A stretch of DNA of 12,459 bases from Symbiodinium natans (lineage: Eukaryota > Sar > Dinophyceae > Suessiales > Symbiodiniaceae): contig CAJNDS010002599.1 in NCBI GenBank assembly GCA_905221605.1, forward strand, positions 311,001 to 323,459. Direction: 5' to 3'. Shown in pieces: positions 1 through 7,767 of the stretch. The translations under genes and the position numbers were made by a program. The notes beneath the pieces were generated by a model. The model was not told the DNA's origin, ran no database searches, and saw only the letters and a program-made list of their open reading frames with translations. Every line of letters starts with the position of its first letter. Position 1 is the first letter of the stretch.

Positions 1-57
1 AACGCTGACCCTGAATCCAATCCGACTTGGTGCCGAAGTCGTAATAAAGCCATACAT

Positions 58-100
58 CCTAAACCCTAAACCCTAAATACACCCTAAACCCTAAACCGTA
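58..100 (-). repeat. Interstitial telomeric tract, C orientation
   Basis: Four clear copies of CCCTAAA on the plus strand, interrupted once by a short 'tacac' insertion. The G-rich strand is the minus strand. It is the first of many short tracts in the window. Confidence 0.92.
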
Positions 101-423
101 GGGCACCGGATCGAGCAAGAAACCCTGCTCCAATTTATGAATTTAGGGCACTGCGGTGGGCTTGAAAAAAGGTCCGCGAAGCTTGAGGCTTAATTCACGT
201 AGGGGTTGAGGGGTTAAGGGGTTCATGGGTTCAAGGGCTCAAGGGGTTTAGGGTTTGAAGCTTTGGGGACATAGGGGAAGACTCTTCCCCTTTCCCCCTG
301 GATTCTGGACCCTTCCGCCCTTCCGCCCCTGAACCCGGCGCAGGCTTTGGCACAGGTCGTCCCCACAGACTCCTCCAACCAGATCCTGTGCTGCGGCCCC
401 AGGAATTGCAGAGCTCTTATACA
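101..423. other. Non-coding spacer with degenerate G-rich stretch
   Basis: No ATG open frame of note. Bases about 200-260 hold a decayed G-orientation telomere-like stretch (GGGGTT, GGGTTCA and GGGTTTA units). A perfect 9-bp inverted repeat with one central base lies at 273-291 (AGGGGAAGA / TCTTCCCCT). Two direct copies of CCCTTCCG follow near 310-325. No other function is visible. Confidence 0.6.
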
Positions 424-504
424 AGGGTTTAGGGTGTAGGGTTTAGGGTTTAGGGTTTAGGGTAGAGGGTTTAGGGTTTAGGGTTTAGGGTTTAGGGTTT
501 AGGG
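424..504 (+). repeat. Interstitial telomeric tract, G orientation
   Basis: About eleven TTTAGGG units on the plus strand, with two early variants (GTGTAGGG and TAGAGGG) and a clean run afterwards. Variants at one edge and clean copies at the other are typical of an ageing interstitial array. Confidence 0.97.
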
Positions 505-521
505 ACAACACCACTTCTACT

Positions 522-726
522 ATTTGCTTAAGACCCCCCCCCCCTAAGAATGGAAGATAGTCTTTCTTACAAACGCAACATATGAATATTCTCTTTTACT
601 TGTTGGTAAAGCAAAAAGTAGACTTGAAGGCTGGAGGTTCATGGGTACTTATAACCCCGACATAACAAGTCTACCTATATCCGATTATATCCTACTTAGG
701 GGACTTAGGGGGTTTTGTAAGTAAAT
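522..726. mobile_element. Foldback (MITE-like) element, about 205 bp
   Basis: The left arm at 522-548 (ATTTGCTTA, a run of 11 C, TAAG) is matched in inverse orientation by the right arm at 704-726 (CTTAGGGGG, TTTTG, TAAGTAAAT). A second inner inverted repeat, GTAGACTTG at 618-626 against CAAGTCTAC at 666-674, is perfect over 9 bp. No transposase frame lies inside, so if mobile it would be non-autonomous. No clear target-site duplication is visible. Decayed arms make a chance inverted repeat possible, but the nested arrangement argues against it. Confidence 0.5.
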
Positions 727-844
727 CCTGGACATCCAAGCACCCCCCCGAGGGTCAGAGCCCGGAAATTTAAGCCAAAGCATCCGTAAACAAGCTTTCC
801 CATGCTGAGCTTCGGGCTTTAGAATCCTCAACCCCAAACTCTTC

Positions 845-929
845 AGGGTTTAGGGTTTAGGGTTTAGGGTTTAGGGTTTAGGGTTTAGCGTGTTTAGGGG
901 GTTTAGGGCTTCAGGGTTAGGGCTTCGGG
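845..929 (+). repeat. Interstitial telomeric tract, G orientation
   Basis: Six clean TTTAGGG units, then variants (TTTAGCG, TTTAGGGGG, TTCAGGG, TTCGGGA). It faces the C-orientation tract at 977-1005 across about 47 bases, forming a head-to-head pair. Confidence 0.96.
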
Positions 930-976
930 ATGGTTGCAAAGGAGATATGGGGCGCCGAAGCCCTTGTTGTATCTAT

Positions 977-1005
977 ACCCTAAACCCTAAACCTTAAACC
1001 CTAGA
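977..1005 (-). repeat. Interstitial telomeric tract, C orientation
   Basis: Four CCCTAAA-type units on the plus strand, one changed to CCTTAAA and the last to CCCTAGA. It is the C-side partner of the tract ending near 929. Confidence 0.93.
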
Positions 1006-1110
1006 CCCCGATCTAGGGCCGTACGGCAGATGACGCAGACGGTTAGATCGATGGACGCAGAGGCACATGTACCACAAGATGCCACATAAGCTCACGAGTC
1101 GATCACAATT

Positions 1111-1266
1111 CTGAGGGTAGCTACATGGTCCCTTAGTATGGGCCCTTAAAAGGGTACCCCTTTTATACCCCCCCTAGAAACCCTATACAAATTAAGGGGG
1201 CCCATACATCAGAACCCTGAAAAGAGGGTAAGGGGCCATATTACAGGCCCATGAAACTACCCTCAG
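1111..1266. mobile_element. Short terminal-inverted-repeat element, about 156 bp
   Basis: The termini are CTGAGGGTAG (1111-1120) and CTACCCTCAG (1257-1266), perfect over 10 bp. Weaker pairing continues inward (CATGG at 1124-1128 against CCATG further in on the right). An inner pair, GTATGGGCCCTTAA (about 1137-1149) and TTAAGGGGGCCCATAC (about 1192-1205), is also inverted. A near-palindrome, AAAAGGGTACCCCTTTT, lies between them. No open frame is present and no exact target-site duplication is visible. The nested symmetry is seen directly; mobility is inferred. Confidence 0.55.
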
Positions 1267-1330
1267 GACCATACTCCAACCCAGCCATCTCGACATGCAG
1301 CAAGCCGGGCCGGACATCCCGTGAAGTCCA

Positions 1331-1369
1331 GGGGTTTAGGGTTTAGGGTTTAGGGTTTAGGGTTTAGGT
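1331..1369 (+). repeat. Interstitial telomeric tract, G orientation
   Basis: Five uniform TTTAGGG units ending in a truncated TTTAGG. It has sharp edges and little decay, which suggests a relatively recent or maintained insertion. Confidence 0.97.
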
Positions 1370-2430
1370 TTGGAACATTTTTCTGGCACGGGATCATAAC
1401 AAGGTTCTATCACTATTGGGTACATGAAGGGTGCGGCACGCAGTCAGCTCTTCAGATGACAATGTGTGAGATGATTTCTGCGCGAGTTGGAGTTATTCCC
1501 CCAGTTTTTTCGGTTCCAGCACACTGGCTCATGTGGCGGCGCATGAGGAGTCAAGAGCCGCGTGCACGCTGCTGCATCTAGCACTGAATACATATCCACA
1601 GCCTCAAGAAGGCTGCTTCGGGAGGTCACGAGAGTTGTCGTGCCGGACAAGCTTATGTTTGAACTCCACAGCACCAGCCAGTTCGAAGACCAATGTCGTT
1701 GTCATTTCTTAGTGTGGCGGCTTTAGATTGGACTAGAGCGTTTGTCTTCCGAACTTTAGTTTGGCTTGGACACGTGACGTGTCACTCGGGTTGGAGGTCT
1801 TCAATGCACAGGATTCAGAATGTGCGGCTGAGCGTGTCAAGCAGCCGTGTCTCGAACTTGTCAGTCCTTCGCAAAGTGCGCTGCGTAGCTTTCCCGCCTT
1901 AAATCCTCATCCAAGGCTGTGATGAAGAGGTCTACAATATCTCCATTGACAGCCCTTCGGGCTGCAAAAGGTAGCTTAGGGTTCAGGATGGAGCGTTTTG
2001 TGTGGGTTTCAGGGTGTTGCGGCTCTTTTGATGGTTTTAGGCACCAACCAGGGAGTGCAGGGCTTGTGTTTTGGGACTCAGACCCTTCAAGTTGGGGTTC
2101 CCCTGCCACTGCAGCGGAGCCCAAAATGTGTTCTCCTAGAATGGTGGTCAGACGCCCAGCATCCCGACAGGGCTTCTGGCCAGGGTTTGAAATGTGCACG
2201 GCTACCCGGGGCTTTCTGAGGCACGCGGGTGCCCTTCAACGCTATGGGAGTGGAGTCCGCGACTGGTATCCACGGAATCGCGGCAAGCCTTCCTGTTTGG
2301 GGAGCGGCCTGTCGGGCTTTTGGGGGGAGGCTTTGGGAGTGTTCTTGGAGGGGTGTGAGGTATTTGAGGGTTGATGCTCGGTTGCACAAGAAACGCTGGC
2401 CAGAGACGGAAGCCTACTTAGGATGTTTCG
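1370..2430. other. Long stretch without telomeric arrays, no assignable gene
   Basis: This is the longest part of the left half without a telomeric tract. Several open frames of 60-150 codons exist on both strands but overlap each other antisense, and most open with GTG or TTG. Frames with true ATG starts are at 1693-1902 (69 codons, hydrophobic N-terminus) and 1922-2374 (150 codons, Gly/Arg/Trp rich). Neither shows a recognisable domain. The only stretch that reads like conserved coding sequence is the minus-strand segment 1861-1961, listed separately. Confidence 0.5.
1861..1961 (-). CDS. Possible terminal exon or gene fragment, unknown product
   Basis: On the minus strand a good 3' splice-site-like sequence, CCTTTTGCAG, ends at 1962. 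It is followed by 32 codons and a TGA. The peptide is rich in acidic and basic residues with helical periodicity, including VNGDIVDLFITALDEDLRR and ending AAHFAKD. Skipping one base at the TGA would continue 15 codons (DKFETRLLDTLSRTF) to another stop, so it could also be a frameshifted fragment. The upstream side contains telomere-like CTGAACCCTAAG. No family is recognised. The only evidence is peptide composition and the acceptor-like site, so a random open stretch remains likely. Confidence 0.2.
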
Positions 2431-2560
2431 GGTCCTTTGGGGTTTGGGGCCTTGAGGGGCTTTAGGGTTCCGGGTTTGGGGTCTGGGCTCTTGGGGGGTT
2501 TAGGGGGCTTAGGGCTTAGGGTTTGGGGTCCGCGCCTGGGGGCTTTAGGGCCTACAGGGT
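2430..2560 (+). repeat. Degenerate G-orientation telomere-like stretch
   Basis: Units such as GGGTTTGGGG, TTTAGGGGG, TTAGGGC and TTTAGGGTTCC run on the plus strand, mixed with G-rich sequence. It decays gradually from the heptamer and abuts the clean C-orientation tract at 2567-2602. Confidence 0.8.
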
Positions 2561-2602
2561 GGTTTAATAAACCCTAAACCCTAAACCCTAAACCCTAAAC
2601 CC
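2561..2602 (-). repeat. C-orientation telomeric tract with head-to-head junction
   Basis: GGTTTAATAAACC at 2561-2573 is almost perfectly palindromic and joins the G-orientation stretch to four or five clean CCCTAAA units. There is effectively no spacer, as expected for two telomeric ends joined head to head. Confidence 0.9.
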
Positions 2603-3183
2603 GATTAAACATGTACATGACTCCAAGGTACTACACGGTTATAGCTGGTGACCTGATGTTGGGGTTCTTAGTGGCTTGGAAACAGAGGCTGGGTTTCAAT
2701 GTGTAATGGGTGCTGCGGTTGGACTGGTCTCTAAGCTGGTTAGTAAGTCAAGACTTTAAGTTTCAGCCCCAGATCAACAGTTCACAGGCGCCAGAGACAG
2801 GGGTTCACTATTCGCCTCTTCTAAAAATCCTGCCTCAAAGAGTGAGTGAAGGGTCGATGTGTAGTGGAGAGAACGTAGCGAAGGAGAAGACCCTTGTGAA
2901 GTGAGAAATGTCCTAGAATTTAAAGGACGGCAATGACGTATGAATTCTATAGGATTTGTGCGCAGTATTTTGGGGTGTTAAAGGGGCCGCGACAAGAAAT
3001 CGTTTCAATTGGCCCCTTTATCTAATATTATATTGTAAGGGAGTGAGGGGCTGTGGAAAAGACCCTGCCCCGAACTTGGTAGCCCTGTCACCCCTTGGCC
3101 AGGTGCGTGTGCTGATCCGGAAGTACAAGACACTCGAGCTGTCGGAGCACTACTGGGTCACACATTTCGTGTCTTTGGCTGCC
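2603..3183. other. Spacer with small inverted repeat, no assignable gene
   Basis: A perfect 10-bp inverted repeat, TAAAGGGGCC (2979-2988) and GGCCCCTTTA (3011-3020), has a 22-base loop. A weaker one, TCCTAGAATT near 2910 against AATTCTATAGGA near 2942, lies upstream. Open frames at 2710 and 2956 begin only with GTG. The end of the second one is listed separately as a possible exon. Confidence 0.45.
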
Positions 3184-3195
3184 TTTAGGGTTTAG
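3103..3195 (+). pseudogene. Possible exon or gene fragment ended by telomeric repeat
   Basis: After an acceptor-like TTGGCCAG, 30 codons run to TAG. Codon choice looks coding (CTG, ATC, CGG, AAG, TAC, AAG, CTC, GAG, CTG, GAG, CAC, TAC). The peptide contains RVLIRKYKTLELSEHYWVTH and then a short hydrophobic stretch. The last four codons (TTT AGG GTT TAG) are telomeric repeat at 3184-3196, so the stop is supplied by TTTAGGGTTTAGG. This would fit a coding fragment broken by telomeric insertion. The upstream frame is open to a GTG at 2956. No family is recognised and a chance open stretch is possible. Confidence 0.25.
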
Positions 3196-3196
3196 G

Positions 3197-3920
3197 CTTC
3201 GTAGCTGAGTAAGTAACCTTTAAACTTTGGGAGTAAAGGTAGAATCAGCCCAGATTAACCTTTTTAGGCCCCGGGTACTCAGCAGCTAGGTAGGCCTTAA
3301 CCTAGGATGTAGCGCCAGATTCGGCCCGACCCCCTGAAACCCAACACATGCGGGCATCCCTGAGACCGTGACGCTTAGAAAATCGAAGCCCGTGAGCCTC
3401 TTCCCTTAACTCCGGCCTTGTGCTGGAGAGCCCAAAGCGTTTTGGTTTTGTTGTACGAAGTAAGAGTCCATAGCGCGTGAGAATTGCGGTTTCCCTATGC
3501 GCTAAGCCAAAATTTGTGTTCGGATCTGAATTGGGAGATTGGGGGGGGGGGGGGGGTTGGGTGTTTCTCTTATCTCTCATTCGTGGCTTTGGGCTTTGGG
3601 TCGGACCCCCCCCCCCACCTTAAAATCAAACATTCCACTTTTGTTCTTATGCGTATATAATGAACATACCAGAACTTGAATAAGTGCATCAACATTTGCA
3701 GATACATGGTTTCATATATTCCAAACTATACAGAGCGGGATGTGTATGTGTGCGTGTGAGATGGGAATAGATGTGAGTAGGCGCTGGCAGCAGCATTACT
3801 AGGTAGGCACTTGGGATGTTTCATATTTCCCGTTCTTGGGTTTAAGAGGAACGTTTTTCGGAGGGCTTTCACCAAACCCCGGAAAGCAAAATGCAAGCTT
3901 TAAACCTTGAACTTACTCAA
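3197..3920. other. Spacer with homopolymer pair and weak inverted repeat
   Basis: A weak inverted repeat pairs GCTGAGTA (3204-3211) with TACTCAGC (3276-3283). A 92-codon minus-strand frame with an ATG start (3302-3580) is open only because the poly-G run reads as Pro codons; it has no recognisable domain. The AT-richer DNA at 3620-3900 shows no gene, though it has a short TG-rich run near 3740-3760. Confidence 0.45.
3541..3616. repeat. G16 and C11 homopolymer pair
   Basis: Sixteen consecutive G at 3541-3556 are followed 49 bases later by eleven consecutive C at 3606-3616. The two runs are complementary and could form a long G:C stem, or a quadruplex on the plus strand. Such runs also tend to change length in vivo and in sequencing, so the exact counts may not be reliable. 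Confidence 0.85.
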
Positions 3921-4014
3921 TCCTAAAACCCTATAAACCCTAAACTCTAAACCCAAACCCTCAAACTCGAAACGGGTACCCTAAACCCTAAACTTGAACC
4001 CTAAACCCTCAAGC
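3921..4014 (-). repeat. Degenerate C-orientation telomeric stretch
   Basis: CCCTAAA units alternate with variants (CCTATAAA, CTCTAAA, CCCAAA, CCCTCAA, CTTGAA) on the plus strand. It is older looking than the clean tracts. Confidence 0.85.
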
Positions 4015-4072
4015 CCAGGAAGACAGAATCGATCCGATCACCAATGGGGCGCTGCCGCGTGTGCAGGACTGC

Positions 4073-4150
4073 TGGGTTTCGGGTTTCGGGTTCGGGGTAC
4101 GAAATTTAGGGTTTGGGAGAGGAGGTCAGGGTTGGGGTTTAGGTTTTCCG
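4073..4150 (+). repeat. Degenerate G-orientation telomeric stretch
   Basis: TTTCGGG appears twice, then TTCGGGG, TTTAGGG, TTTGGGA and GGGGTTTAGG. TTTCGGG is a recurrent variant in this window. Confidence 0.75.
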
Positions 4151-4170
4151 GGGTCCTCCTCAAAAACACA

Positions 4171-4230
4171 CAAAACCCTAGAACCCGAGCCCTGAACCAT
4201 GGGCCGTGAGCCCTTAAACCCTAAACCCTT
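4171..4230 (-). repeat. Degenerate C-orientation telomeric stretch
   Basis: AACCCTAGAACCCGAGCCCTGAACC, then after a gap CCCTTAAACCCTAAACCC. Units are CCCTAAA, CCCTAGA and CCCTGAA. Confidence 0.75.
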
Positions 4231-4316
4231 CCCATACCGCAAGTTGACCTCGCTGCCAAAATCACGGGGAGAGAACAAGTCCCATTCCCACGAGAAAATA
4301 GCGCCTCGGCCAGAGC

Positions 4317-4371
4317 AGGGTTTAGGGGTTTAGGGGCTAGGGTTTGGGGTTTGGGGTTTAGGGTTTCGGGT
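4317..4371 (+). repeat. G-orientation telomeric tract with variants
   Basis: Units TTTAGGGG twice, CTAGGG, TTTGGGG twice, TTTAGGG and TTTCGGG. No two adjacent blocks are long, unlike the ordered arrays in the right part of the window. Confidence 0.9.
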
Positions 4372-4498
4372 TTACTGTGCTTACTGTGGCATTAGGGCTC
4401 CCTGTGGGGCCCGGGCTGCGAAGTCCTCAAATTGAAGTCTTCAAGCCCCTTAGCCGAAATAATACAACAAGCCACCTCGAAAAAAAACATCAAAGAGC

Positions 4499-4589
4499 TT
4501 AGGGTTTGGGGGTGGTTTCGGGTTTAGGGGTTTTAGGGGTTTGAGGGGTTTGAGGGTTTTTTGGGGTTTGGGAGTTTGGGGTTTAGGGC
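4499..4589 (+). repeat. Degenerate G-orientation telomeric tract
   Basis: TTTGGGGG, TTTCGGG, TTTAGGGG, TTTTAGGGG, TTTGAGGGG and TTTGGGG units. Unit length varies from seven to ten. It faces the C-orientation tract beginning about ten bases later. Confidence 0.9.
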
Positions 4590-4596
4590 GTAGAAG

Positions 4597-4636
4597 ACCC
4601 TAAGCTCCAAACCTTACCTAAACCCTAAACCCTACA
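4597..4636 (-). repeat. C-orientation telomeric tract, converging with previous
   Basis: ACCCTAAG, then CCAAACCTTACC, then three CCCTAAA-type units. Only the bases CGTAGAAG separate it from the G-orientation tract, making this a tight head-to-head junction. Confidence 0.88.
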
Positions 4637-4920
4637 AGTGCGTGGGCAAGGACTGCTGGCTCTTCCTGGCCTTGCTCCTCCTGACCTCAGCGCAGTGACA
4701 GCTGTAGAAATTTAGGGGGTCTTGGGGTTTAGAGATGTAGATATTGGGGTTTAACAATTGGGCTTTCAAATCTAGACCTACTCCCTAGACACTAAAACCG
4801 AAGCCTCAAACTTCGGAATCAGAGGAAAAGGGGGCTCAGGGTTGAGGTTCCGTTCAGGGTTCAAGGCTGGCGTCCGGTACCCCGTAAGTCCTTAGGCTGA
4901 GCTTTCGGTCGCAGAAACCA
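4637..4920. other. Spacer, no gene seen
   Basis: Mixed sequence with scattered G-orientation fragments (TTGGGGTTTAG near 4714, TTGGGGTTTAA near 4745) and no open frame of interest. Confidence 0.5.
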
Positions 4921-5016
4921 CCCTGAACCCTGAACCCTAAACCCTAAACCCTAAACCCTAAACCCCTAGACCCTAGACCCTAAACCCTATACCCTAAACC
5001 CTAAACCCTAAGCCCT
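4921..5016 (-). repeat. Interstitial telomeric tract, C orientation
   Basis: About thirteen units. It opens with CCCTGAA twice, has a clean CCCTAAA run, then CCCCTAGA, CCCTAGA, CCCTATA and clean units again. Confidence 0.97.
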
Positions 5017-5176
5017 TGAGGCACTATTCGGGTTAAGGGTGGCTTCCGAATTCCTTGCATGCTAAGTGCACCTCCACGCGATCGTGGGCGTCACGCAGGG
5101 GAGGAAGGTCGGGGCCCCCACAAGCATTAACTCCCCCCCCTAGACCCTAGACTGCAAGGTTACTGTGACAGGCCTG

Positions 5177-5623
<447 letters not shown>

Positions 5624-5653
<30 letters not shown>

Positions 5654-6257
5654 GATTCTTTGGGTGCATGCCTTCCTCCCGCCCAGCCCTAGCAGGAGCC
5701 TGGCAAAAGTCAGCGTCAGAAACAGGAACGTCAGACGTGCGAGCTGCAGGTGAAAAGAGTCTCCGACACTCTGGCTCACGTTCCTCCGTATTACCTACAT
5801 CAAATGCATTCATGTCTTCAACCCCCTTCCCTCAGCTACCTAAGGACCCCCATACAACTAAATGCACTCAGGACAGGTTGTCCCCCTTCGTATGCTAAGC
5901 TCCCTAAATCCTCAGAACCCTAAAGCTTCAACCTCGCACCCCAGGCCCTAGCGAATGAAGCGAAACAAGTACCTCCAAAGCCGGAAGCCATGAACCATAA
6001 CTTGTCCAAGTACCTTGGCATACAACCCTAAACCCTGAAACCGAAAGCGGACACTCTTTCATTCAAATACTTACCAAAGGACCCAGAGTACGTAGGCCCT
6101 TGTTCCCTTTGTTTAGGTGTAGGTTCCCTTATAACCCCCTTTAAACCAAAAAGGGCACCCTTTGTACTACCCCATATGACAAACCCCTAAAGACCCTAAA
6201 CCATGCCACCACTTCAGACGTTCGTCCGAAGGCCCCTAAGGCCGGATCCTGAAATTT
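5624..6257. other. Spacer, no assignable gene
   Basis: Two antisense ATG frames of 71 and 76 codons overlap at 5598-5898. The minus one (MNAFDVGNTEEREPE...) has reasonable codon choice but no recognisable domain and runs into the edge of the triplet repeat. Isolated C-orientation heptamers occur near 6025-6041 and 6182-6202. The rest is unremarkable. Confidence 0.45.
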
Positions 6258-6406
6258 GTTTCAGGGTTTCGGGTTTCAGGTTGTCGGGCTCAGGTTTGGG
6301 GGTTTAGGGTTTCAGGTTTTGCGGTTCGGGTTTGGAGGGTTTTGGGTTTCAGGTTTTCCGGCACAGGTTTGGGGTTTGAGGTTTGGGATTTGGGGTTTGG
6401 GGTTCA
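6258..6406 (+). repeat. Long degenerate G-orientation telomeric stretch
   Basis: About twenty variant units (TTTCAGGG, TTTCGGG, TTTGGGG, TTTGAGG, TTTTGGG) on the plus strand with very few perfect TTTAGGG. It faces the C-orientation tract at 6487-6625. Confidence 0.88.
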
Positions 6407-6486
6407 GCCCTTGCCTCCCTTTGCGATGCCATGTGGAACCTAAATTCAGGAAGCCAAAGAGGGGGGGGGAAGTTCAGCCCGAAAGC

Positions 6487-6625
6487 CTCAACCCCAAACC
6501 CCAAACCCCAAACCCCAAACCCCAAACCCTAAACCCTAAACCCTAAACCCCAAACCCCAAGCCCCAAGCCCCGAACCCAACAAACCCCAAACCCTGACCC
6601 TAAACCCCAAGCCCTAAACCCTAAG
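6487..6625 (-). repeat. C-orientation telomeric array with variant blocks
   Basis: A block of CCCCAAA units is followed by CCCTAAA units, then mixed CCCCAAA, CCCCAAG, CCCCGAA and CCCTGAC. Frames across it read as NPKPQTP-like repeats and are not genes. It is separated from the G-orientation stretch by about 80 bases that include a run of nine G. Confidence 0.95.
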
Positions 6626-7118
6626 TCCGTTTTGCCGGGTGATCTTTTTCTCCAAGCCTTTTGCGACTCAGGAAGCCTTGCCCCACAGTTCCTTTTCGGT
6701 TTCAAGCCCAGGGGTGAGGGCAGCATGACATAGCTATTTGCAGAGCAAAACACTAAGTTCACTAGGTGTGGTTGCAGAATCTTTCCAGATGCAGTCAGCT
6801 GCTCAGCCTGCGCCCTTCAGACGATCTACAACTTCGGCATAGGATTCAGGGATTAGGGTTTAGGGTAAACAACCCCAAGCTCTGAACCCTGCACCCCAAA
6901 GCCCTCAACTCTAAACCCTCGTTGGAACCAGGAATGGGATTTCCCCAAGGTGATACCTTACAAGCAAGGTCTTATCCCTCCAACCCTGGACAAATCTTAC
7001 TCCTACACTGCCTACACCCAGAGACCATCCCAGATACCCGAAATACCCCACTAAGGTACCCCTAGGCAACCCCCTTTTCCAAGGGGTGATTCGAGGGCAG
7101 CGGGCCCTAAACGCCACA
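6626..7118. other. Spacer with small telomeric remnants
   Basis: Short G-orientation remnants at 6845-6868 (ATTAGGGTTTAGGG) face decayed C-orientation units at 6870-6920. A hairpin-forming sequence, CCCCTT/AAGGGG, lies at 7071-7086. Open frames here start with GTG and show no domain. Confidence 0.5.
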
Positions 7119-7156
7119 CACTAAACCCTAAACCCTAAACCCTAAACCCTAAACCT
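7119..7156 (-). repeat. Interstitial telomeric tract, C orientation
   Basis: Five clean CCCTAAA units with sharp edges. Confidence 0.96.
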
Positions 7157-7319
7157 TTTAAAGCCCTCCATCCGATCGTGGCCATGCACGTCTTCGGCTG
7201 CTTTGCTGGCTGGAGGCTGATTGTGCTTGGGGCATACCCACAGACCCCAAAAACCCGTGATTGAGGATATGGATCCGTTATATCGTGATTAAGGACTAGA
7301 CCCTCTTACCTAGGGTGTT
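7157..7319. other. Short spacer
   Basis: Contains an imperfect direct repeat, CGTGATTGAGGATAT (about 7255) and CGTGATTAAGGA (about 7283). No gene is visible. Confidence 0.4.
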
Positions 7320-7361
7320 TAGACCCTACACCCTGAACCCTAGACCCTAAACCCTAAACCC
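7320..7361 (-). repeat. C-orientation telomeric tract with variants
   Basis: CCCTACA, CCCTGAA, CCCTAGA, then CCCTAAA twice and CCCGGTT. Variant units come first and clean ones last. Confidence 0.92.
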
Positions 7362-7381
7362 GGTTGGGGTCGTGGGGACTT

Positions 7382-7573
7382 CAGGGTTTTGGGGACTTGG
7401 AAAATTCAAGGGTTGATGCGTGTTTGTTGCGTTTGGGGGTTTAAGGGTTTAAGGGGCATTTGGATTTACGGCTTCAAGGTGTTAAGGGTGCAATGGTGTT
7501 TGGGGCTTAGGGGCCCAGGGCCCCTAGTTCGGGCTTATAGGGTTTAGGGGACAAGGTGTAGGGTTTGGGGCTG
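7382..7573 (+). repeat. Degenerate G-orientation telomeric stretch with palindrome
   Basis: Loosely spaced units (TTCAGGGTTTTGGGG, GTTTAAGGG, TTTAGGGG, TTTGGGG). Inside, TAGGGGCCC (7508-7516) and GGGCCCCTA (7518-7526) form a perfect 9-bp palindrome around a single A. Confidence 0.7.
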
Positions 7574-7625
7574 AGCAACCCTGAACCCGCAACCCATCGG
7601 CGTCTTGTGCTTATGTAGGGTTTAA

Positions 7626-7767
7626 GCAAGTTTACGTACCCAATGAGCCGAATACCCCTCAATTAAGGGATATAGGGGTATACTTTAAATCAGATTGTGG
7701 ATCCCTAGATGAGTTAAGGAATATTCCTCAAGTACGGGATATAGGGCTGTTTGGGTAAAAAGCTTGC
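7626..7767. mobile_element. Foldback element, family related to 9166-9385
   Basis: The left end (GCAAG, TACCCAA, AGCC, ATACCCC between 7626 and 7658) is matched inversely by the right end (GGGATAT, GGCT, TTGGGTA, GCTTGC between 7736 and 7767). The right half contains GGATCCC and TTAAGGAATATTCC in the same order as the right arm of the 9166-9385 element and the partial copy at 9674-9734. The arms are more diverged than in the 9166 copy. No open frame of its own is convincing. Confidence 0.55.

Noticed and set aside
1693-1902. 69-codon ATG frame with hydrophobic start as a small secreted protein
   Set aside because: Only the first residues are hydrophobic. There is no supporting motif, and it overlaps antisense with a better exon-like stretch.
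1922-2374. 150-codon ATG frame as a gene
   Set aside because: Composition (Gly, Arg, Trp, Ser, Cys) follows base content, no domain is recognised, and the opposite strand is also open over much of it.
5654-5779. Signal peptide for the Thr-rich reading frame
   Set aside because: The hydrophobic stretch lies upstream of the first ATG in that frame and is reached only from a GTG, which is not a normal eukaryotic start.
6256-6762. Proline-rich repeat proteins (NPKPQTP-type and glycine/phenylalanine-rich frames)
   Set aside because: They are the translation of telomeric variant units. Starts are TTG or GTG.
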